The position numbers were made by a program, and so were the translations under genes. From SM23-73-3 sp964580215 (GTDB taxonomy: Bacteria; Zixibacteria; MSB-5A5; SM1-73), in the NCBI GenBank assembly GCA_964580215.1, contig CAZOJT010000002.1, forward strand, positions 62,001 through 126,000: a stretch of DNA of 64,000 nucleotides, given 5' to 3'. Below the pieces are notes generated by a model. The model saw nothing but the letters and a program-made list of their open reading frames with translations. It did no database searches and was not told the DNA's origin. The first letter of the stretch is position 1; each line of letters begins with the position of its first letter. Below, piece after piece: positions 42,172 through 52,021 of this stretch.

Positions 42172-42873
42172 TTATCTTAATTTATCAAACTCCTTTCTCA
42201 AAAGCTTCAAATCCTCCCAAGCTGGTCTTTTATACTGCTGGTATCTTAGAAGCGCGGCCGGGTGATAGGTGACCAAGAATTCGATCCCGTTAAAATCGTG
42301 AATTTTCCCTCTTAGCTGACCCAAAGCACTTTTGGTTTGTAAAAGCACCTGGGCGGAGATTCTGCCTAAAGCACAGATGATCTTAGGCTGAATTATCTTA
42401 ATCTGCTGAAGAAGATATGGTTTGCAGGCTTCGATTTCATCTATCTGGGGATCACGATTCTCCGGAGGACGGCATTTCAAAATATTGGCGATAAAAACTT
42501 CCTCTCGACTGAATTTGATGGCGGCAAGCATTTTGTCTAAAAGCTTACCTGCCGCTCCCACAAACGGCTCCCCCTGCAGATCCTCTTCTCTTCCCGGCGC
42601 CTCTCCGATAAGCATAAGATTGGCTTCAGGATTTCCCGCTCCAAACACGAAGTTGGTGCGGGTGCGATAAAGATGGCACTTTTTACAGTTCTTTATCTGG
42701 TGATAGAAATCGCTTAAGTTTGTCACGGCAGGGCGATCTTCCTTTTTTGCAGTTGATTTTTTTGTTTTCACTTGAGCGTAAACCTCGTCAAAGCCTAATT
42801 CTACTTGCTGTCGGAGAAAGTTTTTTGCCAGTGCAAAAGCTTCAAGCATTTTTTCATATTCATCATTTGCCAT
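42172..42873 (-). CDS. Uracil-DNA glycosylase, family 4 (4Fe-4S)
   Basis: The 233-residue enzyme has four cluster-binding cysteines C63, C66 (NCKKCHLYRTR), C134 (KCRPPENRDP) and C150. Motif A is GEAPGREEDLQGEPFVG and the C-terminal motif B is YHPAALLR. Family 4 enzymes remove uracil from DNA as the first step of base-excision repair. The ~45-residue N-terminal extension rich in K is common in bacterial members. The ribosome site is weak. Confidence 0.93.
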   Translation of the reverse strand: MANDEYEKMLEAFALAKNFLRQQVELGFDEVYAQVKTKKSTAKKEDRPAVTNLSDFYHQIKNCKKCHLYRTRTNFVFGAGNPEANLMLIGEAPGREEDLQGEPFVGAAGKLLDKMLAAIKFSREEVFIANILKCRPPENRDPQIDEIEACKPYLLQQIKIIQPKIICALGRISAQVLLQTKSALGQLRGKIHDFNGIEFLVTYHPAALLRYQQYKRPAWEDLKLLRKEFDKLR

Positions 42874-42995
42874 GGCGATAGGTCTTTTTAAAAATGAGTG
42901 GATGGTCAGGCAAGGTCAGGCAAGAATGCCCGACCTACTGAAAATAAACCTATTATCTCACGTAGGCGGGACTTCCAACCCCGCAAACTCATGTT

Positions 42996-44201
42996 TTATT
43001 TTCCTTTGATCCTCTTGAGCAAAACGCTTACTTTATCCAATACCTTTTCTGCCACCTCCTTTTTGGAAAGCAGGGGAAGCTTTTCCGTCTTTCCCCTTTT
43101 GTCAATCAGAATAACCTGGTTTGTATCAACTTCAAAGCCAGCGCCCGGAACGTTGGGGTTGTTGACCACGATCAAATCCAAGTTCTTCTCCACCAATTTT
43201 CTCTTTGAATTTCCTATCTCGTCTTCTGTCTCTAAAGAAAAGCCCACCAGTATTTTTTTCCTTTTTCGCTTACCCATCTCCTTTAGGATGTCCACGCTGG
43301 GTTTTAGCTTTAGCAAAATCTCCTCATCTTTGTTTTTGATTTTATCCGGAGAAACTATGCTGGGAACAAAATCGGAAACTGCCGCCGCCATTATCAACAC
43401 GTCTGCTTTGCCGAAACGAGATCTTACAGCAGAATACATCTCTTTAGCTTTCTCTACCTGGATAAAGCTTACTTCAGCAGGCACGGGCAGATTAGTCGGA
43501 CCGCTTATTAGAGATACTTTTGCTCCCCTTTTTTGCGCCGCCTCCGCTATGGCATATCCCATCTTTCCGCTTGAGCGGTTGGAGAGGTATCTTATCGGAT
43601 CCAAAGGTTCCCGGGTTCTGCCAGCAGTTACCAGGATAGACCTTCCCTCTAAATCCTTTTTGCCGGTCAAGAACTTAACCACCTCGCCCACAATAGTTTC
43701 CGGCTCGGGCAGTCTTCCCTTACCCACCCCGCGGACTAAGTCCCCTGTCTCAGGCTCAATAAATTTATAACCCAGCTTTTTCAAATATTCCATGTTTTCA
43801 CCGAAGATGGGATTTTCGAACATGTTGACATTCATAGCGGGTGCAATCATAACCGTAGACTTAGTGGAGATAATCACGGTGGTGAGGATGTCGTCTGCAA
43901 TCCCCCCTCTTATTTTGCCGACTATGTTAGCAGTGGCTGGGGCTATTAAAATCAAATCCGCCCACTGAGCCAGATTGACGTGCCTGATCCCCACCATTCT
44001 CTTTTCCGGAAACGTCTCTGTGACCACCTCGTTTTCCGAGAGGGTCTCCAGGGTCAAAGGAGTAATAAACTTCTGGGCATTTTTGGTCATTATCACGATA
44101 ACCTGTGCACCCAGTTTTTTCAACCTGCGGACTATCTCGCAGGCTTTGTATGCGGCAATCCCCCCGCTTATTCCCACAATTATCCTTTTTTTGTCTAACA
44201 T
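42996..44201 (-). CDS. coaBC: Coenzyme A biosynthesis bifunctional protein CoaBC
   Basis: The 401-residue protein joins a flavin-dependent phosphopantothenoylcysteine decarboxylase (~1-180: VGISGGIAAYKACE, H74 in RHVNLAQWAD, APAMNVNMFENP with N124) and a phosphopantothenate-cysteine ligase (~185-400: ILVTAGRTREPLDPIRYLSN, MGYAIAEAAQKRGAKVSLISGP, AAAVSDF, KLKPSVDIL). The usual cysteine of the substrate clamp (LACG before the GRLPEPE segment) is absent; here it reads DLVRGVGKGRLPEPE. ATG 44201 is taken as start; an upstream in-frame TTG is less likely. Confidence 0.93.
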   Translation of the reverse strand: MLDKKRIIVGISGGIAAYKACEIVRRLKKLGAQVIVIMTKNAQKFITPLTLETLSENEVVTETFPEKRMVGIRHVNLAQWADLILIAPATANIVGKIRGGIADDILTTVIISTKSTVMIAPAMNVNMFENPIFGENMEYLKKLGYKFIEPETGDLVRGVGKGRLPEPETIVGEVVKFLTGKKDLEGRSILVTAGRTREPLDPIRYLSNRSSGKMGYAIAEAAQKRGAKVSLISGPTNLPVPAEVSFIQVEKAKEMYSAVRSRFGKADVLIMAAAVSDFVPSIVSPDKIKNKDEEILLKLKPSVDILKEMGKRKRKKILVGFSLETEDEIGNSKRKLVEKNLDLIVVNNPNVPGAGFEVDTNQVILIDKRGKTEKLPLLSKKEVAEKVLDKVSVLLKRIKGK

Positions 44202-44465
44202 GATCTTTTTGAAAGAAGAGTTCAAGCCAGAGATATCTGACTCAATGTTTCTTTAGGTGTATTTATCTTCAAACCCGAAAAAGGGGTTTGTTACTCTTGG
44301 TATATAATAAATTGTTATCGGAAAATCAAGACTTTTAGAAATGCCCTTTATTCGTTAAGGACAAGGCGTCCGTGACGGAGACAGGATTCCCCGAGCCATA
44401 AAGGCTCGGCTACGCGGTCTTCTCTTAACCCTTCTCCCTTTGCGCGCCTAATCCCTGCCTTTCGG

Positions 44466-46604
44466 CTATTTCAACAACAGCATCTTCCTGGTCTCGGAAG
44501 TCTGAATGTCGTTTTTCTCAACAGTTAGCCTATAGAAGTAGATGCCGCTGGCAAGGGATTCATCCTTCTTCCCTTTTCCGTCCCAGACTACTTGGTGATC
44601 GCCTGAACGCTGGTAATCGTCGACGACTGTAGCCACCCTTTGCCCCAGCAGGTTGTAGATCTTAAGGGTGACTTGGCTTGGCCTCTTCAAGTGGTACCGG
44701 ATACTAGTCTGCGGGTTGAAGGGATTGGGGTAGTTTTGCGCCAGACGAAAATCCTTCGGCAGGCTGGCCGATTCGCCGTCTTCATCTCCCACTGCGCTGC
44801 AACCGCCGGTTGTGGTGTGTAAAATGGCACCAAATTCACCGACCGCCCAACCCGTGTTAGTATTGGCAAAAAAGATACTGTTAAGCGCAATTGAAATGCC
44901 GGAATTCTGTTCGCTCCAACTGCTTCCCCCATCGGTGGTGTGGAGGATCGTGCCGTCATACCCTACTGCCCATCCAGTATCGGCCCCCGCGAAATAGACG
45001 CCATAAAGGTGAATGAAAGTTCCAGAAGTTTGAGGAGTCCAGTTGCTTCCACCATTGGTGGTGTGTAAGATTGTGCCAGTATTCCCCACTGCCCAGCCAG
45101 TGTTCGCATCCATAAAACAGACAGCGTAAAGGTCCCTCGGAGTTGGGGGAGCTTGAGCATTCCAGTGGTCTCCGCCATCGGTGGTGTGTAAGATTGTGCT
45201 ATCACATCCTGCCACCCAACCTGTATCGGCATCTGTGAAATAGACACTCGGAAGGTAATTCGAAGTTCCAGAAGCTTGAGCAATCCAGTTGCTTCCACCA
45301 TTGGTGGTGTGTAAGATCGTTCCCTTGGTTCCCACTGCCCAACCAGTGCTGTCATTTGCAAAATAGACACTGGCAAGATGATTTGAGGTTCCAGGAGTTT
45401 GAGGATTCCAGTTTTCGCCTCCATCGGTGGTGTGTAAGATTGTGCTATCCCGTCCTACTGCCCAGCCCATATTCTCATCTGTAAAATAGATGCCTAAAAG
45501 GTTCTTTGGGGTGTGAGATGTCTGATCAGCCCAGGTGTCTCCGCCATCACTGGTGTGTAAGATGGTGCCATCATCTCCTGCTGCCCAGCCAGTATTGACA
45601 TCTATAAAATGGAGTCCATAAAGCTTTTCTATATTTCCGAAAGCCTGATGGTTCCAGTAGCTTCCGCCATCGGTGGTATAAAAGATTGAGCCCGCACCTC
45701 CCACTGCCCAGCCAATCCTGGCATTGATAAAATGGACGCTACTAATCCAAGTTGAAGTCCAGGGCGTTTGAGCATTCCAGTCGTTGCCACCATCGGTGGT
45801 GTGTAAGATCGTACCATTTTCCCCTGCTATCCAGCCGGTATCCGTATCTGTGAAGTAAACATCCAAAAGGGAAGTAAGGGAAGCATAGGGAAGCGTCCCA
45901 GGACTCTGACGATTCCAGGAGTTTCCTCCATCGGTGGTGTGTAAGATTGTGGTATCCTGTCCTACTGCCCAGCCAGTATCGGCATCTGTAAAATAGACAC
46001 TATAAAGATCATTTGAAGTTACAGAAGTTAAAGAATCCCAGTCGACTCCGCCATCGGTGGTGTGTATGACTTTCCCATAATATCCTACTGCCCAGCCAGT
46101 ATTGGGATCTATAAATTGAACCCCAAGAAGGTGATTTGCAGTTGGAGAAGTTTGAGGATTCCAGTTGCTTCCACCATCGGTGGTGTGTAAGATTGTGCCA
46201 CTGATTCCTACCGCCCAGCCAGTATCGGCATCTGTGAAATAGACCCCCCAAAGCCGTTGGCAGGTTCCAATACTCTGGACATTCCAGTTGTCTCCTCCAT
46301 CGGTGGTATGTATGATTACGCCTTCCTCCCCCACTGCCCAGCCATTGTTGGCATCTGTGAAACAGGCATCGTAAAGGTGTTCGGAAGTTCCGGAAGTTTG
46401 AAAATCCCAGGTGCTTCCCCCATCGGTAGTGTGCAAAATCGTACCAGCATATCCTACTGCCCAGCTTGTATTAGCATCCGTAACACAGACGCTTTCAAGG
46501 TGATTACCCTGCGGCAGAGGATTCTGCCAGAACCAGCCTTGCTGGGCGTAGCCTGTGGCTGCCACAAGCATTAATCCTAAAATGATAAAGAGCTTACGCA
46601 ACAC
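44466..46604 (-). CDS. Secreted YCF48/BNR-like propeller with C-terminal sorting domain
   Basis: The 712-residue protein has a signal peptide (about 1-20, ending GYAQQ). About fourteen ~43-residue repeats follow with the pattern VYFTDADTGWAVG-GTILHTTDGGSNW (YCF48/photosynthesis-stability-factor-like, Asp-box related). From ~620 there is a sorting domain with NYPNPFNPQTSIRYHL and a final RKMLLLK. The near-identical repeats at the DNA level suggest recent expansion or gene conversion. It is expected at the cell surface; the ligand is unknown. The start is GTG at 46604, preceded by AAGGAGG. Confidence 0.87.
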   Translation of the reverse strand: MLRKLFIILGLMLVAATGYAQQGWFWQNPLPQGNHLESVCVTDANTSWAVGYAGTILHTTDGGSTWDFQTSGTSEHLYDACFTDANNGWAVGEEGVIIHTTDGGDNWNVQSIGTCQRLWGVYFTDADTGWAVGISGTILHTTDGGSNWNPQTSPTANHLLGVQFIDPNTGWAVGYYGKVIHTTDGGVDWDSLTSVTSNDLYSVYFTDADTGWAVGQDTTILHTTDGGNSWNRQSPGTLPYASLTSLLDVYFTDTDTGWIAGENGTILHTTDGGNDWNAQTPWTSTWISSVHFINARIGWAVGGAGSIFYTTDGGSYWNHQAFGNIEKLYGLHFIDVNTGWAAGDDGTILHTSDGGDTWADQTSHTPKNLLGIYFTDENMGWAVGRDSTILHTTDGGENWNPQTPGTSNHLASVYFANDSTGWAVGTKGTILHTTNGGSNWIAQASGTSNYLPSVYFTDADTGWVAGCDSTILHTTDGGDHWNAQAPPTPRDLYAVCFMDANTGWAVGNTGTILHTTNGGSNWTPQTSGTFIHLYGVYFAGADTGWAVGYDGTILHTTDGGSSWSEQNSGISIALNSIFFANTNTGWAVGEFGAILHTTTGGCSAVGDEDGESASLPKDFRLAQNYPNPFNPQTSIRYHLKRPSQVTLKIYNLLGQRVATVVDDYQRSGDHQVVWDGKGKKDESLASGIYFYRLTVEKNDIQTSETRKMLLLK

Positions 46605-46945
46605 GACTACCTCCTTTTTAGATTTTGGTGAGCACGTTTATTCTGTCTAAAATTATATAACAAATTTCTCTTGAAAAATCAAGATTTTTCATTGAGCGTC
46701 CTTAAAAGTCAAATTGGGTTTACCCTGAAGGGGAAAGGTCTTTCTGGAGTGTCAAGCTTCAGCTTGACCTGTCCTATGGATCCTGCGGAAAACTTCTTGT
46801 CCTCAGGACCCCCGCCAAAGGCGGGGGAAAAGACGAAAAGTTTAATTTGGTTCACCTAACGGTTCGACTTTGCTCACCGTCCTGAGCTTGTCGAAGGAAG
46901 GTGAACACTCCAAATTCTCCTTTCCAAGCAGTTTTTCAGAGAGAT
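46605..46945. other. Intergenic region between purH and the YCF48-like gene
   Basis: It holds CCCGCCAAAGGCGGG (46811-46825), a CCTGAGCTTGTCGAAGGA repeat and, just past the purH stop, GTTTTTCAGAGAG resembling one end of the MITE-like element. No gene is seen. Confidence 0.55.
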
Positions 46946-48535
46946 TTATCCGTGCCTGAAATGTCTTATTCCCGTAAAGACCATAGCAATCTTGTGCTCA
47001 TTGGCCGCCTTTATCACGTCCGGATCACCTTTTGACCCACCGGGCTGGATGATCGCCACAACCCCCGCCTGGGCAGCAGCATCCACCCCGTCCCGCATGG
47101 GGAAGAAGGCATCCGAAGCCAAAACCGAACCCCTGGCTCGATCGCCCGCTTTTCTGGCAGCGATTATGGAAGAATCCACCCGGCTCATCTGTCCCGCTCC
47201 AATCCCCACGGTCTTCTCACCCTGTGCCAGAAGTATGGCGTTGGACTTGACATGCTTCACCATCCTCCAGGCGAAAAGAAGCGATTTTATCTGCTCAGGC
47301 GTAGGAGCGACCTCTGTCACCACCTTCAACTCTTCTTCTTTTATCTGATAGTCATCCGGTGTTTGCACCAGAGCGCCCCCTTTTATCACCTTGACCACAA
47401 TCTCTTTGTCTTTCTGGAAGTTCAACAGATCCGGACAAGCCAAAAATCTTCGATTTTTCTTTTTTTTCAAAAGCTCGAACGCCTCCGGTTCATATCCGGG
47501 AGCAAGCACGCATTCCACAAAAAATGTATTATGAATCTTTTCTGCCGTGGCCATATCCACCAGCCGGTTAAGTCCGATTATACATCCAAAGGCAGAGACA
47601 GGGTCACAAGCCAGCGCTTCCTCATATGCTTTATCCAGCGTATCTGCACAGGCGGCTCCACACGGATTGGTATGTTTAAGTACCACCGCAAATGGTTTTT
47701 TGGCAAAATCCTCCAGCATGGCTAAGGCGGCATCCAGATCGTTGATGTTGTTATAGGAAAGCTCCTTTCCAGAGAGTATCTCACACCGTGCGATGCTGGC
47801 GCCCTTAAAGGCAGAATCTTTATAAAATGCCGCCTTCTGATGGGGGTTCTCCCCATATCTTAAGCTCTGCGCCTTCTCCCAACCCAGGGTTAGATATTCT
47901 GGATACTCATCCTCTTCTGCCGGGGAGAGTCCTTTGAAATAATTTGCTATCAGGCTATCATAGTAAGCGGTGTGTTGAAAAACCTCTTGGGCTAAGCTCA
48001 AACGGGTATCCAAAGAAAGTGAGCCATCATTTGCTTCAAGCTCTTGGATAATCTGACCATACCTTTGTGGATTTACCACCACTGCCACAGAATGGTGGTT
48101 TTTTGCCGCCGCTCTTAACATACTGGGACCACCGATGTCGATATTCTCAATAGCTTCTTCTTGCTTAACTTCCTTCTGGCTTATCACCCAACCGAAGGGA
48201 TAAAGGTTCACCACCACCAGATCGATGTATTTGATATCCTGTTCGGTCAACTCCATTTTCTGCTCCTCGTCTCCCCTTTTAGCCAGGATGCCTCCAAAAA
48301 CCTTGGGATGAAGGGTCTTGACTCTTCCTCCTAAAATCTCTGGAAAACCGGTGAAGGAGGAGATGGATATCGACTTTATCCCTGCTTTCTTAAGCTCCGC
48401 CCGGGTGCCACCGGTGGAGATGATCTCCACTCCCAGACTGGATAAAACTTTAGCCAGCTCTATCAGATTCGTTTTGTCGGAAACGCTTAAAAGCGCCCGG
48501 CGGATCTTTATCGGCCCAGATTTTTTTTCTGTCAT
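46946..48535 (-). CDS. purH: Bifunctional AICAR transformylase/IMP cyclohydrolase
   Basis: The 529-residue enzyme has the N-terminal cyclohydrolase/MGS-like domain (ALLSVSDKTNL, STGGTRAELK, HPKVFGGIL) and a transformylase domain (LRYGENPHQKAAFY, VVLKHTNPCGAA, SNAILLAQG, GVDAAAQAGV). It performs the last two steps of IMP synthesis. AAAGGAGA before the ATG at 48535 fixes the start. purC and purN lie upstream on the same strand. Confidence 0.96.
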   Translation of the reverse strand: MTEKKSGPIKIRRALLSVSDKTNLIELAKVLSSLGVEIISTGGTRAELKKAGIKSISISSFTGFPEILGGRVKTLHPKVFGGILAKRGDEEQKMELTEQDIKYIDLVVVNLYPFGWVISQKEVKQEEAIENIDIGGPSMLRAAAKNHHSVAVVVNPQRYGQIIQELEANDGSLSLDTRLSLAQEVFQHTAYYDSLIANYFKGLSPAEEDEYPEYLTLGWEKAQSLRYGENPHQKAAFYKDSAFKGASIARCEILSGKELSYNNINDLDAALAMLEDFAKKPFAVVLKHTNPCGAACADTLDKAYEEALACDPVSAFGCIIGLNRLVDMATAEKIHNTFFVECVLAPGYEPEAFELLKKKKNRRFLACPDLLNFQKDKEIVVKVIKGGALVQTPDDYQIKEEELKVVTEVAPTPEQIKSLLFAWRMVKHVKSNAILLAQGEKTVGIGAGQMSRVDSSIIAARKAGDRARGSVLASDAFFPMRDGVDAAAQAGVVAIIQPGGSKGDPDVIKAANEHKIAMVFTGIRHFRHG

Positions 48536-48571
48536 GATCAATCTCCTTTGATAAGGCTCGATGCTCGGATA

Positions 48572-48590
48572 TTCGTATGAATGCTTCGCA
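48572..48590 (+). repeat. 19-nt mini-hairpin unit
   Basis: TTCGTATGAATGCTTCGCA. Confidence 0.88.
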
Positions 48591-48730
48591 CTGTTGTCGA
48601 GGCTCGTAACGCTTGTCCTGAGGGACTCGAAGGGAAGCTCGTCATTTCGAAGCTCGACGCTCGAAGATTCCTTTATCCATCTAAGTCCCCAGCTTCGCCC
48701 TTCGAAACTCCAGCATCGATACCAGTCCTA

Positions 48731-48765
48731 TGGTCAGTTGACTCAAATGAGATCCAAATTCGGAC
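48731..48765 (+). repeat. Fragment of IS256-family transposase coding sequence
   Basis: It matches the LTQLRSKFG-coding stretch at about 15470-15504 with two or three changes. Confidence 0.6.
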
Positions 48766-48898
48766 TTCGTCAACGTTAATCGAGTTTCGATAACTCATTT
48801 TATGAAACCCTCTTGACACTTCATAGTATATCTTTAGACTATCTTGCCTTCCTATTCACCCTCTCCATTTAATGTAGCGGAAGCAAGGGATGGGGTTG

Positions 48899-49804
48899 CT
48901 ATTTAGCCAATCTCTGATAAGCTTCCTGATATTTTTCCAGCGTTTTTGCCACTATCTTTTCAGGAAGTGGGGGTGCTGGAGGTTTCTTATCCCAGCGTAT
49001 GGATTCCAGATAATCCCGCACAATTTGTTTGTCAAAAGCCTCCTGAGGTCGCCCCCTCTGGTAAATCCTCTTATCCCAGAACCTGGATGAGTCAGAGGAG
49101 AATATCTCATCGATCAAAATCATCTCACCACTCAATGTCCCAAACTCAAATTTGGTATCTGCGATGATCATTCCCCTTCTTTCCGCATAGTCTACAGCTT
49201 TTTTGTATACCTGCATGCTTTTACTTCTTAAGTCCAAAGCCTGTTTCTCGCCAACCATCTTTTTCACCTCTTCAAAAGTCAGGCTCTCATCATGTCCCTC
49301 CTCCGCCTTGGTGGTGGGAGTAAAGACAGGATAGGGCAGTCTCTGCGATTCGGTGAGATTAGAGGGAAGCTGGACGCCAAAGAGTTCTATGGTATCAGAC
49401 TTTCCTTGGGAGAGCGCCTTGTTTTTATATTCCTTCCACAAAGAGCCGGCTATGTATCCCCTTACCACACATTCGATGTCAATTCGCTTGGCTTTCTTGA
49501 CCAGCATCGATCGCCCCTCGAGAACGTCCCGATATTTTTTCAATTCATCAGGGTATTCATCCACGTTTGCGGTGATCAAATGATTCTCCGCCACATTTTT
49601 CACCAGATCAAACCAGAAAAGAGACATCTGGGTTAATACCTTTCCCTTGCCGGGAATTCCTGTGGGAAGCACCACATCGAAAGCTGAGATTCTGTCGGTG
49701 GCGACGATCAGAAGCCTGTCCCCCAGATCGTAAACGTCCCTCACCTTTCCTTTTGAGAATAAGGGGAATTCGGCAATGTTGGTTTCCAAAAGGGGCTCTT
49801 CCAT
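48899..49804 (-). CDS. purC: SAICAR synthetase
   Basis: The 301-residue long form has FSKGKVRDVYDLGDRLLIVAT, DRISAFDVVLPTGIPGKG, ECVVRGYIAGSLWKEY and DTKFEFG...MILIDEIFSSDSSRFW. It joins CAIR and aspartate with ATP in purine synthesis. GAGG lies before the ATG. It follows the GT39 gene on the same strand with a 47-bp gap and precedes purH. Confidence 0.96.
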   Translation of the reverse strand: MEEPLLETNIAEFPLFSKGKVRDVYDLGDRLLIVATDRISAFDVVLPTGIPGKGKVLTQMSLFWFDLVKNVAENHLITANVDEYPDELKKYRDVLEGRSMLVKKAKRIDIECVVRGYIAGSLWKEYKNKALSQGKSDTIELFGVQLPSNLTESQRLPYPVFTPTTKAEEGHDESLTFEEVKKMVGEKQALDLRSKSMQVYKKAVDYAERRGMIIADTKFEFGTLSGEMILIDEIFSSDSSRFWDKRIYQRGRPQEAFDKQIVRDYLESIRWDKKPPAPPLPEKIVAKTLEKYQEAYQRLAK

Positions 49805-49850
49805 TTCTACCTCAATTCGTTTTTTGTCGTGAAGGCAATTCCCTCAGTGA

Positions 49851-51359
49851 TCAATCGCGAGATGGCGAAGGGGTTAGATGACCTTTGTAACCGTAACACT
49901 TAAAAAGATGAAAAGTGGTCAAAACCCTGCCGCCTCGATATATCTTCAGCGGTTCTGATTCTTTCACCGAATCAAAGAATTCTTTTAGTCTTTGCGGCTC
50001 TTTATACCTGTTCCTTTGATCGTAAACGAAAATCGCATCCCTGCCCAAAAAATCATCCGGATCCGACCAGAAGTCAAACTGTAATCCGTTTTCGCCTACG
50101 AAATTGTTGGAATAAGTCTCCGTCGAGGCATAGAATGCAATTTCACTCGGCACTTTGTATTGATAACCGATTACGACGGTCCCTTCCGGCATCGCCGCTT
50201 TCTCCGATTCCACCCTTCTTGCCAACTCTTTCCACCCGCTCACCGTGTCGAGCGACGACGACACCGGGATGGATTTCGCAACCGGCAAGATAAGCGCAAT
50301 CAAGACAAAAATCAAGCTAACAATCAAGGCGGATGGGCCAAAGATTTTTATCCTTTTTCGACTTTCTGCCGGGAATGCGAAATACAGAGCCACCGCGGTA
50401 ATGGAGGCGGAGAAATATCCGGCTGTGACCCAGTTTATCTTCACCCAGTAGTGGGTGGCAACCAGGGTGAAAAATCCGATTATGGGAAAGGACCAAAAAA
50501 AGCAGAGCAGAAACTTTTGGTTTTTCTGCCTTAAACCTATTATTCCGCTTTTGACGATGGCATAAATCAGACCCGCGTAAAGTAAAGGCGAGACCACACC
50601 GATCTGCGCACCCAAATAGCCGAAGAAATTCGCTGCCGAAAGAGAGCCCAACTCCCCGGCCCGGCGGGAGGATTGAAAGAGAAACGAAGCCCAGTGGTTT
50701 TGGGCGTTCCAGATGATCACCGGAGAAAAAACCATCATTGCCAGAATCGAAGCCAGGTAAGGCTCTTTTGAGACAAGCCATCTTCGATTTTCCTTAGAAA
50801 AGACCAAAAATAGGAAAACCGAAAGGAAAATAAAAATGGCGGTATACTTGGAGAGCAAGGCTAAGCCGGTGCTGATCCCCCAGAGATACCACCATTTACT
50901 TTTTTGGGTTAGGACAAGTTTTGCAAAGAAGAAAAACGCCAGTCCCCAAAAGAAAATCATGGGGGTATCCGGAGTGGCAATCATCGAACCGACGAAGAAA
51001 ACCAAGATGCTGTTTAAAATCAGGGCGGAGTAAAAACCGACCTTGGCGTCAAAAAGCGTTCTGGCAGTAAGGTAGGTAAGGTAGGTCAATCCGGTGGCGA
51101 TCAATATGCAGCCTATCCGTACGAAAAACTCGCTGTGTCCACCCAGATGGGTGAAGATGAAAATCAGGTAAGCCAGCATGGGGGGGTGATCTAAATAGCT
51201 TAAGGCCAAATGCCGGGAGTAATTCCAGTAATAGGCTTCCTGGGGAGCCAGATTGAGGGCGTTGATGTAGATCAAACGGAAAAGGGCCGTCCCCAGAATG
51301 AGGTAGGCTAAGTATTTGGTGTATTTGGAATCTTCTGTTCCGTGGGATTCGTGGATCAT
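49851..51359 (-). CDS. GT39-family membrane glycosyltransferase (ArnT/PMT-like)
   Basis: The 502-residue integral membrane protein has about eleven to twelve helices. The first loop holds the acidic catalytic region NLAPQEAYYWNYSRHL followed by SYLDHPPMLAYL, the pattern of family 39 glycosyltransferases using polyprenyl-phosphate sugars (DHPP motif); IATPDTPMIFFW also fits. A soluble tail (~395-502) follows. Acceptor and sugar cannot be deduced. Its ATG overlaps the purN stop by four bases (ATGA), so the two are translationally coupled. Confidence 0.87.
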   Translation of the reverse strand: MIHESHGTEDSKYTKYLAYLILGTALFRLIYINALNLAPQEAYYWNYSRHLALSYLDHPPMLAYLIFIFTHLGGHSEFFVRIGCILIATGLTYLTYLTARTLFDAKVGFYSALILNSILVFFVGSMIATPDTPMIFFWGLAFFFFAKLVLTQKSKWWYLWGISTGLALLSKYTAIFIFLSVFLFLVFSKENRRWLVSKEPYLASILAMMVFSPVIIWNAQNHWASFLFQSSRRAGELGSLSAANFFGYLGAQIGVVSPLLYAGLIYAIVKSGIIGLRQKNQKFLLCFFWSFPIIGFFTLVATHYWVKINWVTAGYFSASITAVALYFAFPAESRKRIKIFGPSALIVSLIFVLIALILPVAKSIPVSSSLDTVSGWKELARRVESEKAAMPEGTVVIGYQYKVPSEIAFYASTETYSNNFVGENGLQFDFWSDPDDFLGRDAIFVYDQRNRYKEPQRLKEFFDSVKESEPLKIYRGGRVLTTFHLFKCYGYKGHLTPSPSRD

Positions 51360-51982
51360 TTCTTAAGGTAGGACCGGTTTCCTCTGATCTCGATTCTATC
51401 CTCGGCGAATAACTGGATAGCCTCTGCATAGGTTTGGTGCTCGGCTTTGAGAACGCGTTCGGCCAGGCTCTCCGGCGTGTCGTCGTCTAAAACCGGAACG
51501 GTTTTTTGCATCACGATGGCGCCGTGATCGTATATTTCGTCCACCAGATGCACGGTCACGCCGGTTATCTTCACGCCCGCTTTTATCACCGCTTCGTGTA
51601 CGTGAATGCCATACATCCCTTCCCCTCCGAAAGAGGGCAGAAGCGCAGGATGAATGTTTATTATCCTATTCTTATACGTTCGTATCACCGTGGGAGAAAG
51701 CATCTTCATGTAGCCTGCCAGAACCACCAGATCAGTTTCTTTATCTTTCAAAATAGAAAGAAATTTCTGATCAAACTCCTCCGGGGTGGCAAATTGCTTA
51801 TGGCTTAAGTGAATGTCGGGAATATTATAGTTTCGAGCACGTTCCAGCGCACCCGATTTGCTGTTATTACTTATCACCGCCCTGATCTGAGCATCCACTT
51901 TTCCCGCCTCGATGCTGTCAATTATGGCTTGCAGATTAGTGCCCCCACCGGAAGCCAAAACCACCAGATTCAATTTTTTCAT
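51356..51982 (-). CDS. purN: Phosphoribosylglycinamide formyltransferase
   Basis: The 208-residue enzyme shows VVLASGGGTNLQAIID, the catalytic cluster IINIHPALLPSFGG (Asn and His) and HLVDEIYDHGAIVMQ (Asp). It transfers a formyl group from 10-formyltetrahydrofolate to GAR. ATG 51982 follows GGGAGA; the open frame extends eight codons further. Its stop overlaps the glycosyltransferase start. Confidence 0.95.
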   Translation of the reverse strand: MKKLNLVVLASGGGTNLQAIIDSIEAGKVDAQIRAVISNNSKSGALERARNYNIPDIHLSHKQFATPEEFDQKFLSILKDKETDLVVLAGYMKMLSPTVIRTYKNRIINIHPALLPSFGGEGMYGIHVHEAVIKAGVKITGVTVHLVDEIYDHGAIVMQKTVPVLDDDTPESLAERVLKAEHQTYAEAIQLFAEDRIEIRGNRSYLKK

Positions 51983-52021
51983 CTTTGATCCATCTCCCAT
52001 TGACAAACGATCAGGTGTTCT

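Larger units (their letters stand above)
48542..48898. other. Intergenic region upstream of purH
   Basis: It holds a 19-nt hairpin unit, several GCTCGAYGCTCG/TTTCGAAGCTCG-type short repeats and a ~35 bp fragment of the IS256-family transposase (48731-48765). No gene is seen. Confidence 0.6.

Noticed and set aside
42898..43770. 290-codon plus-strand frame
   Set aside because: Antisense to coaBC, whose motifs are unambiguous.
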